Virus record (IMG/VR): IMGVR_UViG_3300009128_000050
Coordinates: 1-39,673 of that record
DNA length: 39,673 bases
Strand: one strand, 5' to 3'
From: a virus
Shown: positions 1 through 6,572 of the stretch, piece by piece
Numbering within the stretch: position 1 is the stretch's first letter
Layout of the letters: every line of letters begins with the position of its first letter
The notes under the pieces: generated by a model
Told to the model about the DNA's origin: nothing
Database searches by the model: none
The model's input: the letters and a program-made list of their open reading frames with translations, nothing else
Made by a program: the position numbers and the translations under genes

Positions 1-584
1 TCCCCCCTCTATTGCAGGGTGGTCTGTACCACCAATACCCTACAACCTAACATATTCACCACAGGATTGCAAGACCTTTCTCGACCCTCCAAGTGTAAAG
101 TTTCCCGACACCCACCTATTCGCCCAAATCCCCATCCTGCACCATCAACAACCGCTGTTGACCTTCCCTACACTATCTCCCCAATCCCCCGAAACACCCC
201 ACCCGCAAGCAATGTCATGGACAACCAATCACCCTGTATGGCGAAATGGAATCCCGCTTCGACCCGGCGCGGTCTCACCCCCTGGCGGGGGGTCTCAGGG
301 GTCACAGGCACCATAATAGGCATTATAGTGCGTATAACTGCCCAGATATGGCCTAGATGTCAAGGTAGTAGGCTACATATAGAGCCCTAACAGAGCCTAC
401 CACTGTATAGGCAACGGCTGTCCCTCCGGCCTTGTGTCCGTCTATGTCTGTGGTGTCCGTCTGTTCATGCCGTCTGGTGGTATTTGTGTGTTTGTCTATG
501 AGCCTGAGTTCGAGGTGTCCGGGTGACTGCGTGGGTGTTGTGGTGTAGTTGGTTGTTGATAGAGGGTGAAGGGGCGAGGGTGGT
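1..584. other. left control region without convincing gene
   Basis: No reading frame here has both a ribosome site and protein-like composition. Bases 1-240 of the + strand are rich in C and A, about 300-400 is AT-rich with several TATA-like words, and 420-700 is rich in G and T, so strand bias reverses here. A 7-bp inverted repeat (GTAGGCT at 368-374, AGCCTAC at 394-400) sits in the AT-rich part. TATAAT occurs on the minus strand at 327-322 but has no acceptable -35 partner. The bias reversal fits a divergence point between left- and right-going transcription, or an origin, but neither is shown. Confidence 0.5.
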
Positions 585-692
585 TTGGGGCTGTGTTACG
601 TGGGTGTCTTGGCATGGCGTTTGCACTGGTATCAGGTAGAGGGAGACTTGATCGAGATGCAGGCATACAACCGAGTGTCTCCTCTAGCGTGA
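585..692 (+). CDS. possible small protein or gene remnant (35 aa)
   Basis: A TTG-started frame preceded by the purine-rich stretch GAAGGGGCGAGGG ends in a protein-like segment containing WYQVEGDLIEMQAYN. Bases 650-671 in this frame are identical to part of the KOW/SH3-like gene at 8610-9107 and encode the same IEMQAYN peptide. It could be a real leader-type gene lying just before the first early promoter, or a remnant left by duplication of the downstream gene. The start codon is uncertain and the upstream half is unusually Gly/Trp-rich, so confidence is low. Confidence 0.25.
   Translation: MGLCYVGVLAWRLHWYQVEGDLIEMQAYNRVSPLA
650..671 (+). repeat. 22-bp repeat, copy 1 (other copy 8685-8706, opposite strand)
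   Basis: The 22 bases here recur exactly, in inverted orientation, at 8685-8706 inside the KOW/SH3-like gene. Both copies are in frames that read IEMQAYN. The flanking sequence is unrelated except for purine-rich character. A 22-base exact match is not expected by chance in a 40-kb genome. Confidence 0.8.
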
Positions 693-703
693 GCATCATT
701 AGA

Positions 704-740
704 GAATGTCATTGACATAATTGGAGGGGTCTGGTAGAGT
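704..740 (+). promoter_or_regulatory. early promoter 1 with putative operator
   Basis: TTGACA at 712-717 and TAGAGT at 735-740 are separated by 17 bases, a good sigma70-type promoter (perfect -35, 4/6 -10). It should start transcription near 747 toward the small genes and the sliding clamp. The 14 bases 704-717, GAATGTCATTGACA, are repeated exactly at 3851-3864 across the -35 of the second early promoter. They contain the inverted repeat TGTCA-T-TGACA, a plausible repressor half-site pair. Confidence 0.65.
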
Positions 741-790
741 GGTACACATGGGAGACAGGTAGTGGCAAGGGCTTTAGATGGGAGTGTATC

Positions 791-892
791 GTGAGTGATT
801 ACAGGCTAGTGATAGTGAGCACAGAAAACGGAGAGCGGGAACACGTGGTGTTTCTGGAATGTGACAATGACGAGAGCGCGCTCGACTACTAG
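791..892 (+). CDS. small acidic hypothetical protein (33 aa)
   Basis: A GTG start with GGGAG six bases upstream (780-784) opens a 33-residue frame rich in Asp/Glu. The composition is protein-like and it lies in the expected place, 44 bases after the predicted transcription start of early promoter 1 and 34 bases before the next gene. I recognise no family. Small acidic early proteins in phages often bind host enzymes, but nothing in this one shows that. Confidence 0.45.
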   Translation: MSDYRLVIVSTENGEREHVVFLECDNDESALDY

Positions 893-926
893 CGTTAGGC
901 TGTAGTTTCAACTTGTGAGGTAGGCT

Positions 927-1133
927 ATGACAGATATGGAAGCGAAGAATGTGGCGGCGTTGGGATCCGAATACGGCGTCCGGGTTACGAGCTCGCACGA
1001 CCGCAATGCAAGGCGTGAATACTGCATCACCGTACCCGGCGCGAGTAGGCCGCGACGAACTTGGGACTATGGTACAGCCAAGCTCATGTTGGTTCGGGCC
1101 GTGATAGAAACCGGCAAGGTAGGCTGGAAATGA
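927..1133 (+). CDS. small basic hypothetical protein (68 aa)
   Basis: The ATG follows GTGAGGTAGGCT, a good ribosome site with six-base spacing. The product is basic (HDRNARREYCITVPGAS, then SRPRRTW), has no membrane segment, and matches no family I recognise. Its stop overlaps the next start as ATGA, so the two are probably translationally coupled. It is the second gene of the early operon that leads into the sliding clamp, so a role in early takeover or replication is possible from context only. Confidence 0.65.
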   Translation: MTDMEAKNVAALGSEYGVRVTSSHDRNARREYCITVPGASRPRRTWDYGTAKLMLVRAVIETGKVGWK

Positions 1134-1336
1134 CTTCACAGGAGATGCTAACCCTGGCGCTCGCAAACCGGAGGCTTGCGGCAAGTGATGTTTCAGACAC
1201 GGCGCGATATGAAGCATTGTCTGAGATTGTGAAACGGTCCACGTGGGGCCGGCATGATGTAGAAGCGGTAGCATGTGAGGAGCTAGCGCGTGTGGGTGTG
1301 ACTCTAATGGAGGGGGTACAGCATGGCACAGCCTAA
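1130..1336 (+). CDS. small hypothetical protein (68 aa)
   Basis: The start is ATG at 1130, sharing ATGA with the stop of the preceding gene. A longer frame from 1061 would overlap that gene by 73 bases and is not preferred. The product is mostly helical in character (LTLALANRRLAASDVSD..., then DVEAVACEELARVGVTL) with no recognisable domain. It overlaps the start of the sliding-clamp gene by 14 bases, so it belongs to a tightly packed operon. Confidence 0.6.
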   Translation: MTSQEMLTLALANRRLAASDVSDTARYEALSEIVKRSTWGRHDVEAVACEELARVGVTLMEGVQHGTA

Positions 1337-2492
1337 GGGTATGAGCGTGACAGTGGACCGCAAGACGCTAGGTCAGGCCTTGACAGACCTGGGCAAGGTG
1401 AAACCGTGGGCGAAGTTGCCCATTCTGGGAACCGTCCGCATTGATTCCGGCGGAACTCGTGGGGTTGAATTGACCGTGACAAACCTGGAGACCACGCCGA
1501 CAGTCCAAGTTCCGGGGACCGTGGACACTCCGGGCGTGGTCTGCATGAATCACAAGGCACTCAGTAAGATAGTCCGGACGGTGAAGACTGATGACATCAC
1601 CTTGACTGATGGCGGTGTGGAAGTATCCGGCGCGTTTCTGCCTGTGGAGTGCTTCCCGCCTGATGAGTTCCCGCAAGCGGGACCCGTCACGCTCGCGACG
1701 GAGGACAATCAAAGGGCAGTGTTTCACGGCGCGGACCTGATTCCGGCGCTGGAAGCGCTTCTGGATGTCGTCTCACGTGATGAGACGCGGCCAAGTCTAA
1801 ACGGTATCTATATAGAAGCATCAGACGTCGGAACTATCTTCACTGCGACGGACGGGCATAGGCTCTTGACGCTCGACCTGCCGACGGTCCAGACTGGCGA
1901 CTTCACGGCTATCATAAGACCGGATATGGCGAGTGTGATTGTCGCAAGACTGAAACGGACAAAGAAGCGGGCGCTTGCCGGTGAGAATATGGCGGCGCTT
2001 TCGCTGGATGAGAATGGGGCCGGTGTCCCGGTCTGGTTTGTGATGCTAGGTGATGTCATGGCGGCGGACACGTTTGCATCGTTTGACACCATCACGGCGC
2101 GGCCAGTGGAGGGACCGTTTCCGAACTACCGGCAAGTTATACCGGCGGACGGGGACCGGACACGGTACACGCTCGACGCAAGCGGAGCGCTGGAAGCATT
2201 CCAAACGTTTGTACCCGTCGCGGATCCTTTGACGCATCAGGTTAGATGCTCGTTTGGACGTCGTCAATTCCGGGTCTCAATTGCCAGTGATGGTTCCGGC
2301 GGTATCACTGTGCCATGCACGGGTCCAAGTGGTGAGCACCACAAGGCGGGCTACAATGCGAGCTACGCGGTAGACATGTTCAAGCGCCTGACGGGATCTG
2401 TGACGCTAGGCTTTACGAACACGACTAGCGCCCTTGTGATTGAATCCGAGAATATGATAGGGCTTTTGATGCCTCTACGCTTGACGGACTAG
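1323..2492 (+). CDS. dnaN: DNA polymerase III beta-like sliding clamp
   Basis: At 389 residues it is close to the usual 365-390 of bacterial beta clamps. The diagnostic second-domain stretch is present: DETRPSLNGIYIE followed by FTATDGHRLL, matching the conserved TRP-x-L-x-G and ATDGHRL motifs. The C-terminus ends IGLLMPLRLTD, close to the usual VMPMR-type ending that lines the partner-binding cleft. Beta clamps are ring-shaped dimers that tether the replicase and other proteins to DNA. No polymerase or clamp-loader gene is seen in the window, so this clamp presumably works with, or competes for, host polymerase III and loader. Phage-borne beta homologues are uncommon. It is the largest gene of the first early operon. 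Confidence 0.9.
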   Translation: MAQPKGMSVTVDRKTLGQALTDLGKVKPWAKLPILGTVRIDSGGTRGVELTVTNLETTPTVQVPGTVDTPGVVCMNHKALSKIVRTVKTDDITLTDGGVEVSGAFLPVECFPPDEFPQAGPVTLATEDNQRAVFHGADLIPALEALLDVVSRDETRPSLNGIYIEASDVGTIFTATDGHRLLTLDLPTVQTGDFTAIIRPDMASVIVARLKRTKKRALAGENMAALSLDENGAGVPVWFVMLGDVMAADTFASFDTITARPVEGPFPNYRQVIPADGDRTRYTLDASGALEAFQTFVPVADPLTHQVRCSFGRRQFRVSIASDGSGGITVPCTGPSGEHHKAGYNASYAVDMFKRLTGSVTLGFTNTTSALVIESENMIGLLMPLRLTD

Positions 2493-2503
2493 AGGGGGAT
2501 AGT

Positions 2504-2911
2504 ATGGCTGTGACTCGCGAGGTAGAAGATACGCTCGACGATGTAGAGCGTGAACTTATCGACGGACTAGAGGAAGCAGTTACAGACTGGCTGAATGATA
2601 ACCCGGACGCAGAAGAAGCGCCGGACATGGACACGCTCGACTATGGCGGGGGTATTCATGAGCGGATAGACGGCGCTGTTCCAATATGGTATTCAGAACT
2701 TGACGCGCTGTGGTTTTTCCATCATGACAAGTTCGAGCAAGCGTTTGAGAATCACGGTTTTGAGGGGTCCGCATCTGATAAGAATGGGGCCGTGGCCATC
2801 TATTGCTATCTCTCAGACCTAGCCTGTGAATGGTTCCGTGATGAGAAGCACCAGTCGGTATATGATGAATGGCGAGAAACACACCTGCTAGAGGATCCAG
2901 AAGAAGACTAG
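2504..2911 (+). CDS. acidic hypothetical protein (135 aa)
   Basis: The start ATG at 2504 follows GAGGGGGATAGT, 12 bases after the clamp stop. The N-terminus is strongly acidic and helical (EVEDTLDDVERELIDGLEE). The central GIHERIDGAVPIWYSELDALW recalls small phage proteins with an HEIADxxVPIY-type motif (DUF7222-like, from memory), and the C-terminus EEDPEED-like tail is also acidic. No catalytic motif is seen. As the last gene before a strong terminator it closes the clamp operon. Confidence 0.75.
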   Translation: MAVTREVEDTLDDVERELIDGLEEAVTDWLNDNPDAEEAPDMDTLDYGGGIHERIDGAVPIWYSELDALWFFHHDKFEQAFENHGFEGSASDKNGAVAIYCYLSDLACEWFRDEKHQSVYDEWRETHLLEDPEED

Positions 2912-2935
2912 CGCCCGCCACATAGCACAGCACAG

Positions 2936-2970
2936 AAGCGCCCACGTGTCAAAACGTGGGCGCTTTCTTA
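2936..2970 (+). terminator. intrinsic terminator of the clamp operon
   Basis: The 12-bp perfect arms AAGCGCCCACGT (2936-2947) and ACGTGGGCGCTT (2954-2965) enclose a 6-base loop and are followed by the T-rich TCTTA. The U tract is short, but the stem is strong and begins 25 bases after the last gene. Confidence 0.8.
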
Positions 2971-3127
2971 TGTCCCAGCGTGGTGTCCATAGCGTCCCGG
3001 TGTGGCACGTCGTTTTTCCGAGTGTTCTGGTATGGCCTGGGATTCGTCCGCTTCACTGTGGGGACGCACGGCGTCCGATTGTGGCGGGATCCGTCGATTG
3101 GGACCGTTTCAGGCGTCTAGTGTTGTC

Positions 3128-3149
3128 CTGGCGGTCCCGCCAGATTTTT
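3128..3149 (+). terminator. compact intrinsic terminator
   Basis: CTGGCG (3128-3133), a GTCC tetraloop and CGCCAG (3138-3143) are followed by ATTTTT. It faces rightward like the terminator at 2936 and may be a back-up that protects the 3.2-3.9 kb control region from read-through. Confidence 0.6.
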
Positions 3150-3244
3150 CCGACCTCGTGGGGGATCCCTGAGATTTTTTCTTGCCGGTAACGAGGGCCT
3201 GGGCTATATTCAAGAGGGCAGCGGCAGGATTCGAGCTGTGCACT

Positions 3245-3321
3245 TTCTGAACAGCTTGTCTGTTCAACTTCTGAACAATCGTGCATTTTGCCTGTGCAAC
3301 TTCTGAACAGTCGTGCAATAT
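3245..3321. repeat. iteron-like repeats with TTCTGAACA
   Basis: TTCTGAACA occurs at 3245-3253, 3269-3277 and 3301-3309. The last two lie in a longer direct repeat, 3265-3285 and 3297-3317 (CAACTTCTGAACA-R-TCGTGCA), with a 32-bp period. GAACAG (3249-3254) and CTGTTC (3260-3265) also form an inverted repeat. This could be a set of protein-binding sites for replication initiation or repression; no function is proven. Confidence 0.6.
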
Positions 3322-3448
3322 GCACGGTGAGGCCTTATCGCTGGATTTTCCTGTATAGGGCCACGTATGAACTTTTTTCAGGCTGCGGGGATTCTCGCGG
3401 CCTTCTGCTTTTCAGAATCCGCCCTCGAGACCGAAAAAACACCCTACC

Positions 3449-3832
3449 CTATCGCGGTTGGAAGTCCTTAGGAATATCGGGGGGCAACTGGTCCGCGAAT
3501 CGCTCACAGAACGGGAGGCTGTCGTCAATCTCCCTCGAGTGCGGCACGTCAAGCTCCCCGACCACCTCGAACTCGCCCTTGTCACGGATCTGTTTCTTCA
3601 TGTCGTCTATCCGCTCCCGGTGCCAGTTCGCGTGATAGTTCACGCTCTTCGCCGAGACCGCCCGCCCGAACGTCTTTCTGATGCTCTCGCGCACCTGTGC
3701 CGTCTTCTTCCCGCGTGCGAACTCCACTACAAGCAGGTCGATCTCTTCCGGACTGAGATTTATAGGCTTCCGACCACCCCTCCGCGCATGGGGCGCCGCC
3801 GGAGCCTCTGAGTCCTTGCTCGTCCGTGGCAT
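3449..3832 (-). CDS. putative DNA-binding regulator (127 aa)
   Basis: Start ATG at 3832 is chosen over the upstream ATG because AAGGAGG lies eight bases before it. The N-terminus is a disordered, basic, Pro/Ala-rich tail. Residues of about 25-75 (NLSPEEIDLLVVEFARGKKTA..., VSAKSVNYHANWHRERI) look like a helical, helix-turn-helix-type fold, and the C-terminus is acidic. It is transcribed divergently from early promoter 2, and its coding start is only 19 bases from the shared 14-bp element, so it is the best candidate for the protein that reads that element. This is inference from position. A small-terminase-like or other DNA-binding role cannot be excluded. Confidence 0.6.
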   Translation of the reverse strand: MPRTSKDSEAPAAPHARRGGRKPINLSPEEIDLLVVEFARGKKTAQVRESIRKTFGRAVSAKSVNYHANWHRERIDDMKKQIRDKGEFEVVGELDVPHSREIDDSLPFCERFADQLPPDIPKDFQPR

Positions 3833-3850
3833 TTCCCGCCCTCCTTGAGT

Positions 3851-3887
3851 GAATGTCATTGACACTGCCAGTGGGGTGTGTTAGATT
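3851..3887 (+). promoter_or_regulatory. early promoter 2 with the same putative operator
   Basis: TTGACA (3859-3864), 17 bases, then TAGATT (3882-3887). The 14-base element GAATGTCATTGACA (3851-3864) is identical to that at 704-717 and places the inverted repeat TGTCA-T-TGACA over the -35 box, where a bound repressor would block polymerase. It drives the integrase operon and lies in the divergent gap with the putative regulator. Confidence 0.7.
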
Positions 3888-3933
3888 GTAGTGTAAGAAT
3901 ACTGCCGACTGTGGGTTGGTGCAAGGGGGAAAC

Positions 3934-4152
3934 ATGTACCGCGACATAATCCGGGAGCAGCTAGCGCGAGACGGCTACGTTGGGACTCGCCCCGACTGGG
4001 TAGAAGCGTGGATGCGGCTTGAACATGGTACGTTGGACTCGCTGTCCAAGACACAGTTCAATGATGAGGTCCGTATCGCGGTGCAGTGCATCGACGCCGC
4101 GACCACAACGGAGAATGAATCACTGGCGAAGTCCTTTGGACTCAATGGCTAG
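3934..4152 (+). CDS. hypothetical protein (72 aa)
   Basis: Start ATG 3934 follows AAGGGGGAAAC; the in-frame start at 3916 has no ribosome site. The product begins MYRDIIREQLARDGYVGTRP and is helical and mildly acidic, without a recognisable domain. It is the first gene after early promoter 2, about 40 bases from the predicted transcript start. Confidence 0.65.
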   Translation: MYRDIIREQLARDGYVGTRPDWVEAWMRLEHGTLDSLSKTQFNDEVRIAVQCIDAATTTENESLAKSFGLNG

Positions 4153-4162
4153 GGGGAAGAAG

Positions 4163-4480
4163 ATGGATGCTCTCATGAAGGCCGTGAATGTTGCTCTGGA
4201 TGTGATGGAGAACACGGCTGCGGATCTTGAGGCGAGCGGTTGGGATGAGACATCCGCTGATCTCAGTGGTGCTGCCGACACCCTCGAGAAGGCTTTTCGT
4301 ACTCAGACGAACCTTTCTGAAGCCGCCCCTGCTATGCTCGCGGCTCTGGAAGAACTGGTCCGCGACTTTGATAATTGGGGAGAAGTGCTGCAACAGGACG
4401 ACAACGGCAGCTACGGCCCCACGTCTCCCATTGAGGCCGCCCGTGCCGCCATCAGCCTAGCAACCGGAGAGAGGGAGTAA
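4163..4480 (+). CDS. small helical phage protein (105 aa)
   Basis: Start ATG 4163 follows AGGGGGAAGAAG. The frame is open upstream to 4019 but that overlaps the previous gene and lacks a ribosome site. The middle and end (APAMLAALEELVRDFDN..., then IEAARAAISLATGE) follow the pattern of a widespread small phage protein with an MLxALxxLV core and an ARAAI tail, of unknown function. It is acidic, helical and probably cytoplasmic. Confidence 0.65.
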   Translation: MDALMKAVNVALDVMENTAADLEASGWDETSADLSGAADTLEKAFRTQTNLSEAAPAMLAALEELVRDFDNWGEVLQQDDNGSYGPTSPIEAARAAISLATGERE

Positions 4481-4483
4481 CCC

Positions 4484-4645
4484 ATGACCCGTCTACCCAT
4501 CACGAACCTGCTCCTGTCCGTCCTTGTACTCGCCTACGTTGCAGCACTGGCGTACTTCTCGCCGGTCCTATGGTTCCGAACCATCTGTCTCGTGGGCGGG
4601 ATCCTCTACGCACTGATCGTCCAGTCCTGGGATTCTGACAGCTAG
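4484..4645 (+). CDS. small membrane protein, two predicted helices (53 aa)
   Basis: ATG at 4484 follows GAGAGGGAGTAACCC (GGAG-type site overlapping the preceding stop). The 53 residues contain two hydrophobic spans, about 6-25 (ITNLLLSVLVLAYVAALAY) and 29-47 (LWFRTICLVGGILYALIV), joined by a short turn and ending in an acidic tail. It sits directly upstream of the integrase, far from the lysin, so a superinfection-exclusion or lysogenic membrane role is as likely as a holin role. I recognise no family. Confidence 0.65.
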   Translation: MTRLPITNLLLSVLVLAYVAALAYFSPVLWFRTICLVGGILYALIVQSWDSDS

Positions 4646-4653
4646 GAGGACAC

Positions 4654-5544
4654 ATGCTCACCGCATACACGGAAAGCCTGCGACACGAGAAGCGGGCGAG
4701 TGAGCACACGGTAGCGGCCTACGTTGCGGACATCCGCCGCGTGGCCGCCGCCGTTGGTGTTGATTGCGACACGCTTGCGACGCTCGACCACGCCGCGCTC
4801 TCGGACGCGATGGTGGAGCTCGGGAAGTCTGGGGCTGCGGCAGCCAGTGTGAACAGGACGAGGGCCGCACTTGTCAGTTTTTTCGGGTTCGCTATCCGCC
4901 ATCACGTTCGGACCGACAATCCCGCGAAGGATCTGCCGCCCGCGAAGGGCGTGCGTCGTATCCCGTATTGTGCAAAGGCTACCGATCTCGTCGCGCTCGC
5001 GGCAGCCGCCGCATCCCAGACACGGTTCTATCGTGCGCGTGACCTGGCTATCATTATCGTTCTCGCAGGGTCCGGGTTGAGGCGTAACGAACTCGCCGCG
5101 CTCACCCGTGAGGACATCGACACCACCAACCGCACCGTGCGGGTGCGGAGCGGCAAGGGCCACAAGGAACGGCTCGTGCCGCTGTGGGATGAAGGTGTGC
5201 CCGATCTGGTGAAGTACCTTGAGGGACACCAAACGGGGCCACTGTGGAAGTCCAGGCGCGGGGGTGCTATGACCGACTCCGGTATCTGGCGCGTTGTCTC
5301 GCGTCTGGCGAAACGTGCCGGACTCGAGAACGTCACACCGCACTCGCTCCGCCGGGGGTTCGCTACCGCCGCACACAAGGCGGGCAAAAGCATCACGTCG
5401 ATCTCGAAGATGCTCGGGCACGATGATAGCCGCACGACGAACCTCTATATCTACCCGGACATGGACACGTTGCGCGTAGAGAATCTCTACCCTACACTTC
5501 AACCGAAAGGATCCCACCATGAAACAGCGTCGCCGCCTGCCTGA
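4654..5544 (+). CDS. int: tyrosine recombinase / integrase (XerC/D-like)
   Basis: At 296 residues it has the Xer-like size. The N-terminal helical core-binding domain covers about 1-90 and the catalytic domain about 105-285. All catalytic residues can be placed: R143 in GLRRNEL, K168 in GKGHKER, H230 and R233 in HSLRR, H256 in LGHDDSRTT, and the nucleophile Y265 in TNLYIY. The start ATG follows GGAGGACAC. The enzyme would cut and rejoin DNA at attachment sites for integration and excision. No excisionase or attachment core is recognised here. It could instead resolve genome dimers, but position in a small operon with a divergent regulator favours an integrase. Confidence 0.9.
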   Translation: MLTAYTESLRHEKRASEHTVAAYVADIRRVAAAVGVDCDTLATLDHAALSDAMVELGKSGAAAASVNRTRAALVSFFGFAIRHHVRTDNPAKDLPPAKGVRRIPYCAKATDLVALAAAAASQTRFYRARDLAIIIVLAGSGLRRNELAALTREDIDTTNRTVRVRSGKGHKERLVPLWDEGVPDLVKYLEGHQTGPLWKSRRGGAMTDSGIWRVVSRLAKRAGLENVTPHSLRRGFATAAHKAGKSITSISKMLGHDDSRTTNLYIYPDMDTLRVENLYPTLQPKGSHHETASPPA

Positions 5545-5971
5545 CGAGTTCGTGCGCTGGGGGCAGCGGTTCCACTTCACCGAGTACGGGCTGCTTATCG
5601 CCGTCAATGCCGACGAGCGTATCGAGGCCTGCGATAACGTCCCGCTCGTGCGTACCATGCTTTCCGCCATTGTCGCCGAGGCCGACCGGCGTGGCCTGTT
5701 GGTGCCCGATTCTATGCGTATCGATCTACCCATCCACAACCCAGACGAATACCGCATAGCCAACCACCGTTGGGCAAAGCCGTGGCTAGCCGTGGCGCTG
5801 CGGGTACAGGCCGAGCACCAGGAGGAAGTCGGCAACGTGGTGGGCCGCACGGAATCTCTCGTTGCCTCACTCATCGCCATGTGTGACCTCCGGGGGATCC
5901 CTGTGCCCGACGAGGTCCGCGAACACCTGCCCGAGCCGCTACGGTTGCTCGGTGGGGTTGAGCCTGTATAG
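5519..5971 (+). CDS. hypothetical protein downstream of integrase (150 aa)
   Basis: The ATG lies 26 bases inside the end of the integrase gene, preceded by AAAGGATCCCACC, so translation is probably coupled. The 150-residue product contains repeated P-D-x-x-R elements (LVPDSMRIDLP and IPVPDEVREHLPEPL) in a mixed helical protein with no membrane segment. Family unknown. It is the last gene before the convergent terminator. Confidence 0.7.
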   Translation: MKQRRRLPDEFVRWGQRFHFTEYGLLIAVNADERIEACDNVPLVRTMLSAIVAEADRRGLLVPDSMRIDLPIHNPDEYRIANHRWAKPWLAVALRVQAEHQEEVGNVVGRTESLVASLIAMCDLRGIPVPDEVREHLPEPLRLLGGVEPV

Positions 5972-6006
5972 CCGCACGGTTGAATGATTTTCTGAAACCA
6001 CAGAGG

Positions 6007-6045
6007 GGCGGGGGCGGTATGTATACCAGCCCCCGCCTTCTTCTG
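6007..6045. terminator. convergent-transcription terminator
   Basis: GGCGGGGGC (6007-6015) pairs with GCCCCCGCC (6029-6037), with an inner GGTAT/ATACC pairing, followed on the + strand by TTCTTCTG. It lies in the 169-base gap where the left + strand operon meets the 33-kb minus-strand block and could slow transcription from both sides; the U-rich tail favours the + direction. Confidence 0.75.
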
Positions 6046-6140
6046 TCTTCCAGACACCACCCTATCGTGAGTGCCGAAGGATTCACCCTTTGCTCACGAT
6101 GAGGGCTGATATTGAGAGTTCTGGACAGTAACGGGATTTG

Positions 6141-6572
6141 CTATGTCTCCACATCGGCAGTGCCCTCCTCTTGGTCGCGTACTCTCTCTAGCAGGTAGTG
6201 ATTCTCCTCGTCCAACTCCCCTACCCGCTTCTGTAGCTCCTGCTTCTCCGCGAGTACGTTCAGCCAGTCGTCGAAATCGAGCGCGACGCACGGCTTGAAG
6301 TAGCCGCGTGTGAAGATGATTGCCCAGGGGTGGCTCTTCGCCTGCTCGCGTGCAATCTCGATCCACGCCGGCATCGCCCAACTCTGGCGGTCTTTGCACT
6401 CGATGAACCAACCCTCGAGAGCGTTCATGCGGGCGAACAGGTCGCCCTTCATCCAGTCGAGGGCGCCGGACATGATGGTACGGTCGCACCTGCCGCCAAG
6501 GAACTTGACTATGTGCTTGGCGCACCACCGCTCGAAAGCGTCGCCTTTGCCGACGCCGCCCTTCAACGACAT
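6141..6572 (-). CDS. Holliday-junction-resolvase-like PD-(D/E)XK nuclease
   Basis: ATG 6572 overlaps the previous stop as TGATG and follows GAGGGGGGCGAG. The 143 residues fit an archaeal-Hjc-like nuclease: GKGDAFERW (E13), an R31-x-x-x-S-G motif, D44 in MKGDL, and E58-x-K60 in WFIECKDR, which together make the PD-(D/E)XK metal site. The C-terminal third (about 105-135) is a Glu/Leu-rich coiled coil. Such enzymes cut four-way junctions formed during recombination-driven phage replication. Its neighbours, a replisome organiser and an ERF annealing protein further upstream, support that role. A generic VRR-NUC-type nuclease is the alternative. Confidence 0.65.
   Translation of the reverse strand: MSLKGGVGKGDAFERWCAKHIVKFLGGRCDRTIMSGALDWMKGDLFARMNALEGWFIECKDRQSWAMPAWIEIAREQAKSHPWAIIFTRGYFKPCVALDFDDWLNVLAEKQELQKRVGELDEENHYLLERVRDQEEGTADVET

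Larger units (their letters stand above)
2971..3448. other. non-coding region between early units
   Basis: No credible gene: frames here lack ribosome sites or start inside the terminator. It holds a second compact terminator (3128-3149), a cluster of short repeats (3245-3317), T runs at 3171-3181 and 3373-3378, and a 7-bp inverted repeat (GGATTCT 3389-3395, AGAATCC 3414-3420). The region lies downstream of the minus-strand putative regulator and may hold its 3-prime end plus DNA-binding sites. Confidence 0.6.

Noticed and set aside
322-363. Divergent promoter on the minus strand from TATAAT (327-322) with TTGACA (363-358)
   Set aside because: The spacer would be 30 bases; no other acceptable -35 lies at 16-19 bases.
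19-390. + strand 123-codon frame at the left end
   Set aside because: Pro/Thr/Ser-rich translation of C-rich DNA, without a start site; follows base bias rather than coding.
434-639. Two short + strand frames (434-526, 523-639)
   Set aside because: First lacks any ribosome site; second is Trp/Val-rich translation of G/T-rich DNA and overlaps a better candidate frame at 585-692.
774-1274. Minus-strand 166-codon frame across the early small genes
   Set aside because: No ribosome site, composition of a shadow frame, and it conflicts with two coupled + strand genes.
4642-6060. Long minus-strand frame of 472 codons opposite the integrase region
   Set aside because: It mirrors the integrase and the gene after it in third-position phase, has low-complexity Arg/Ser composition and no ribosome site; a GC-rich shadow frame.
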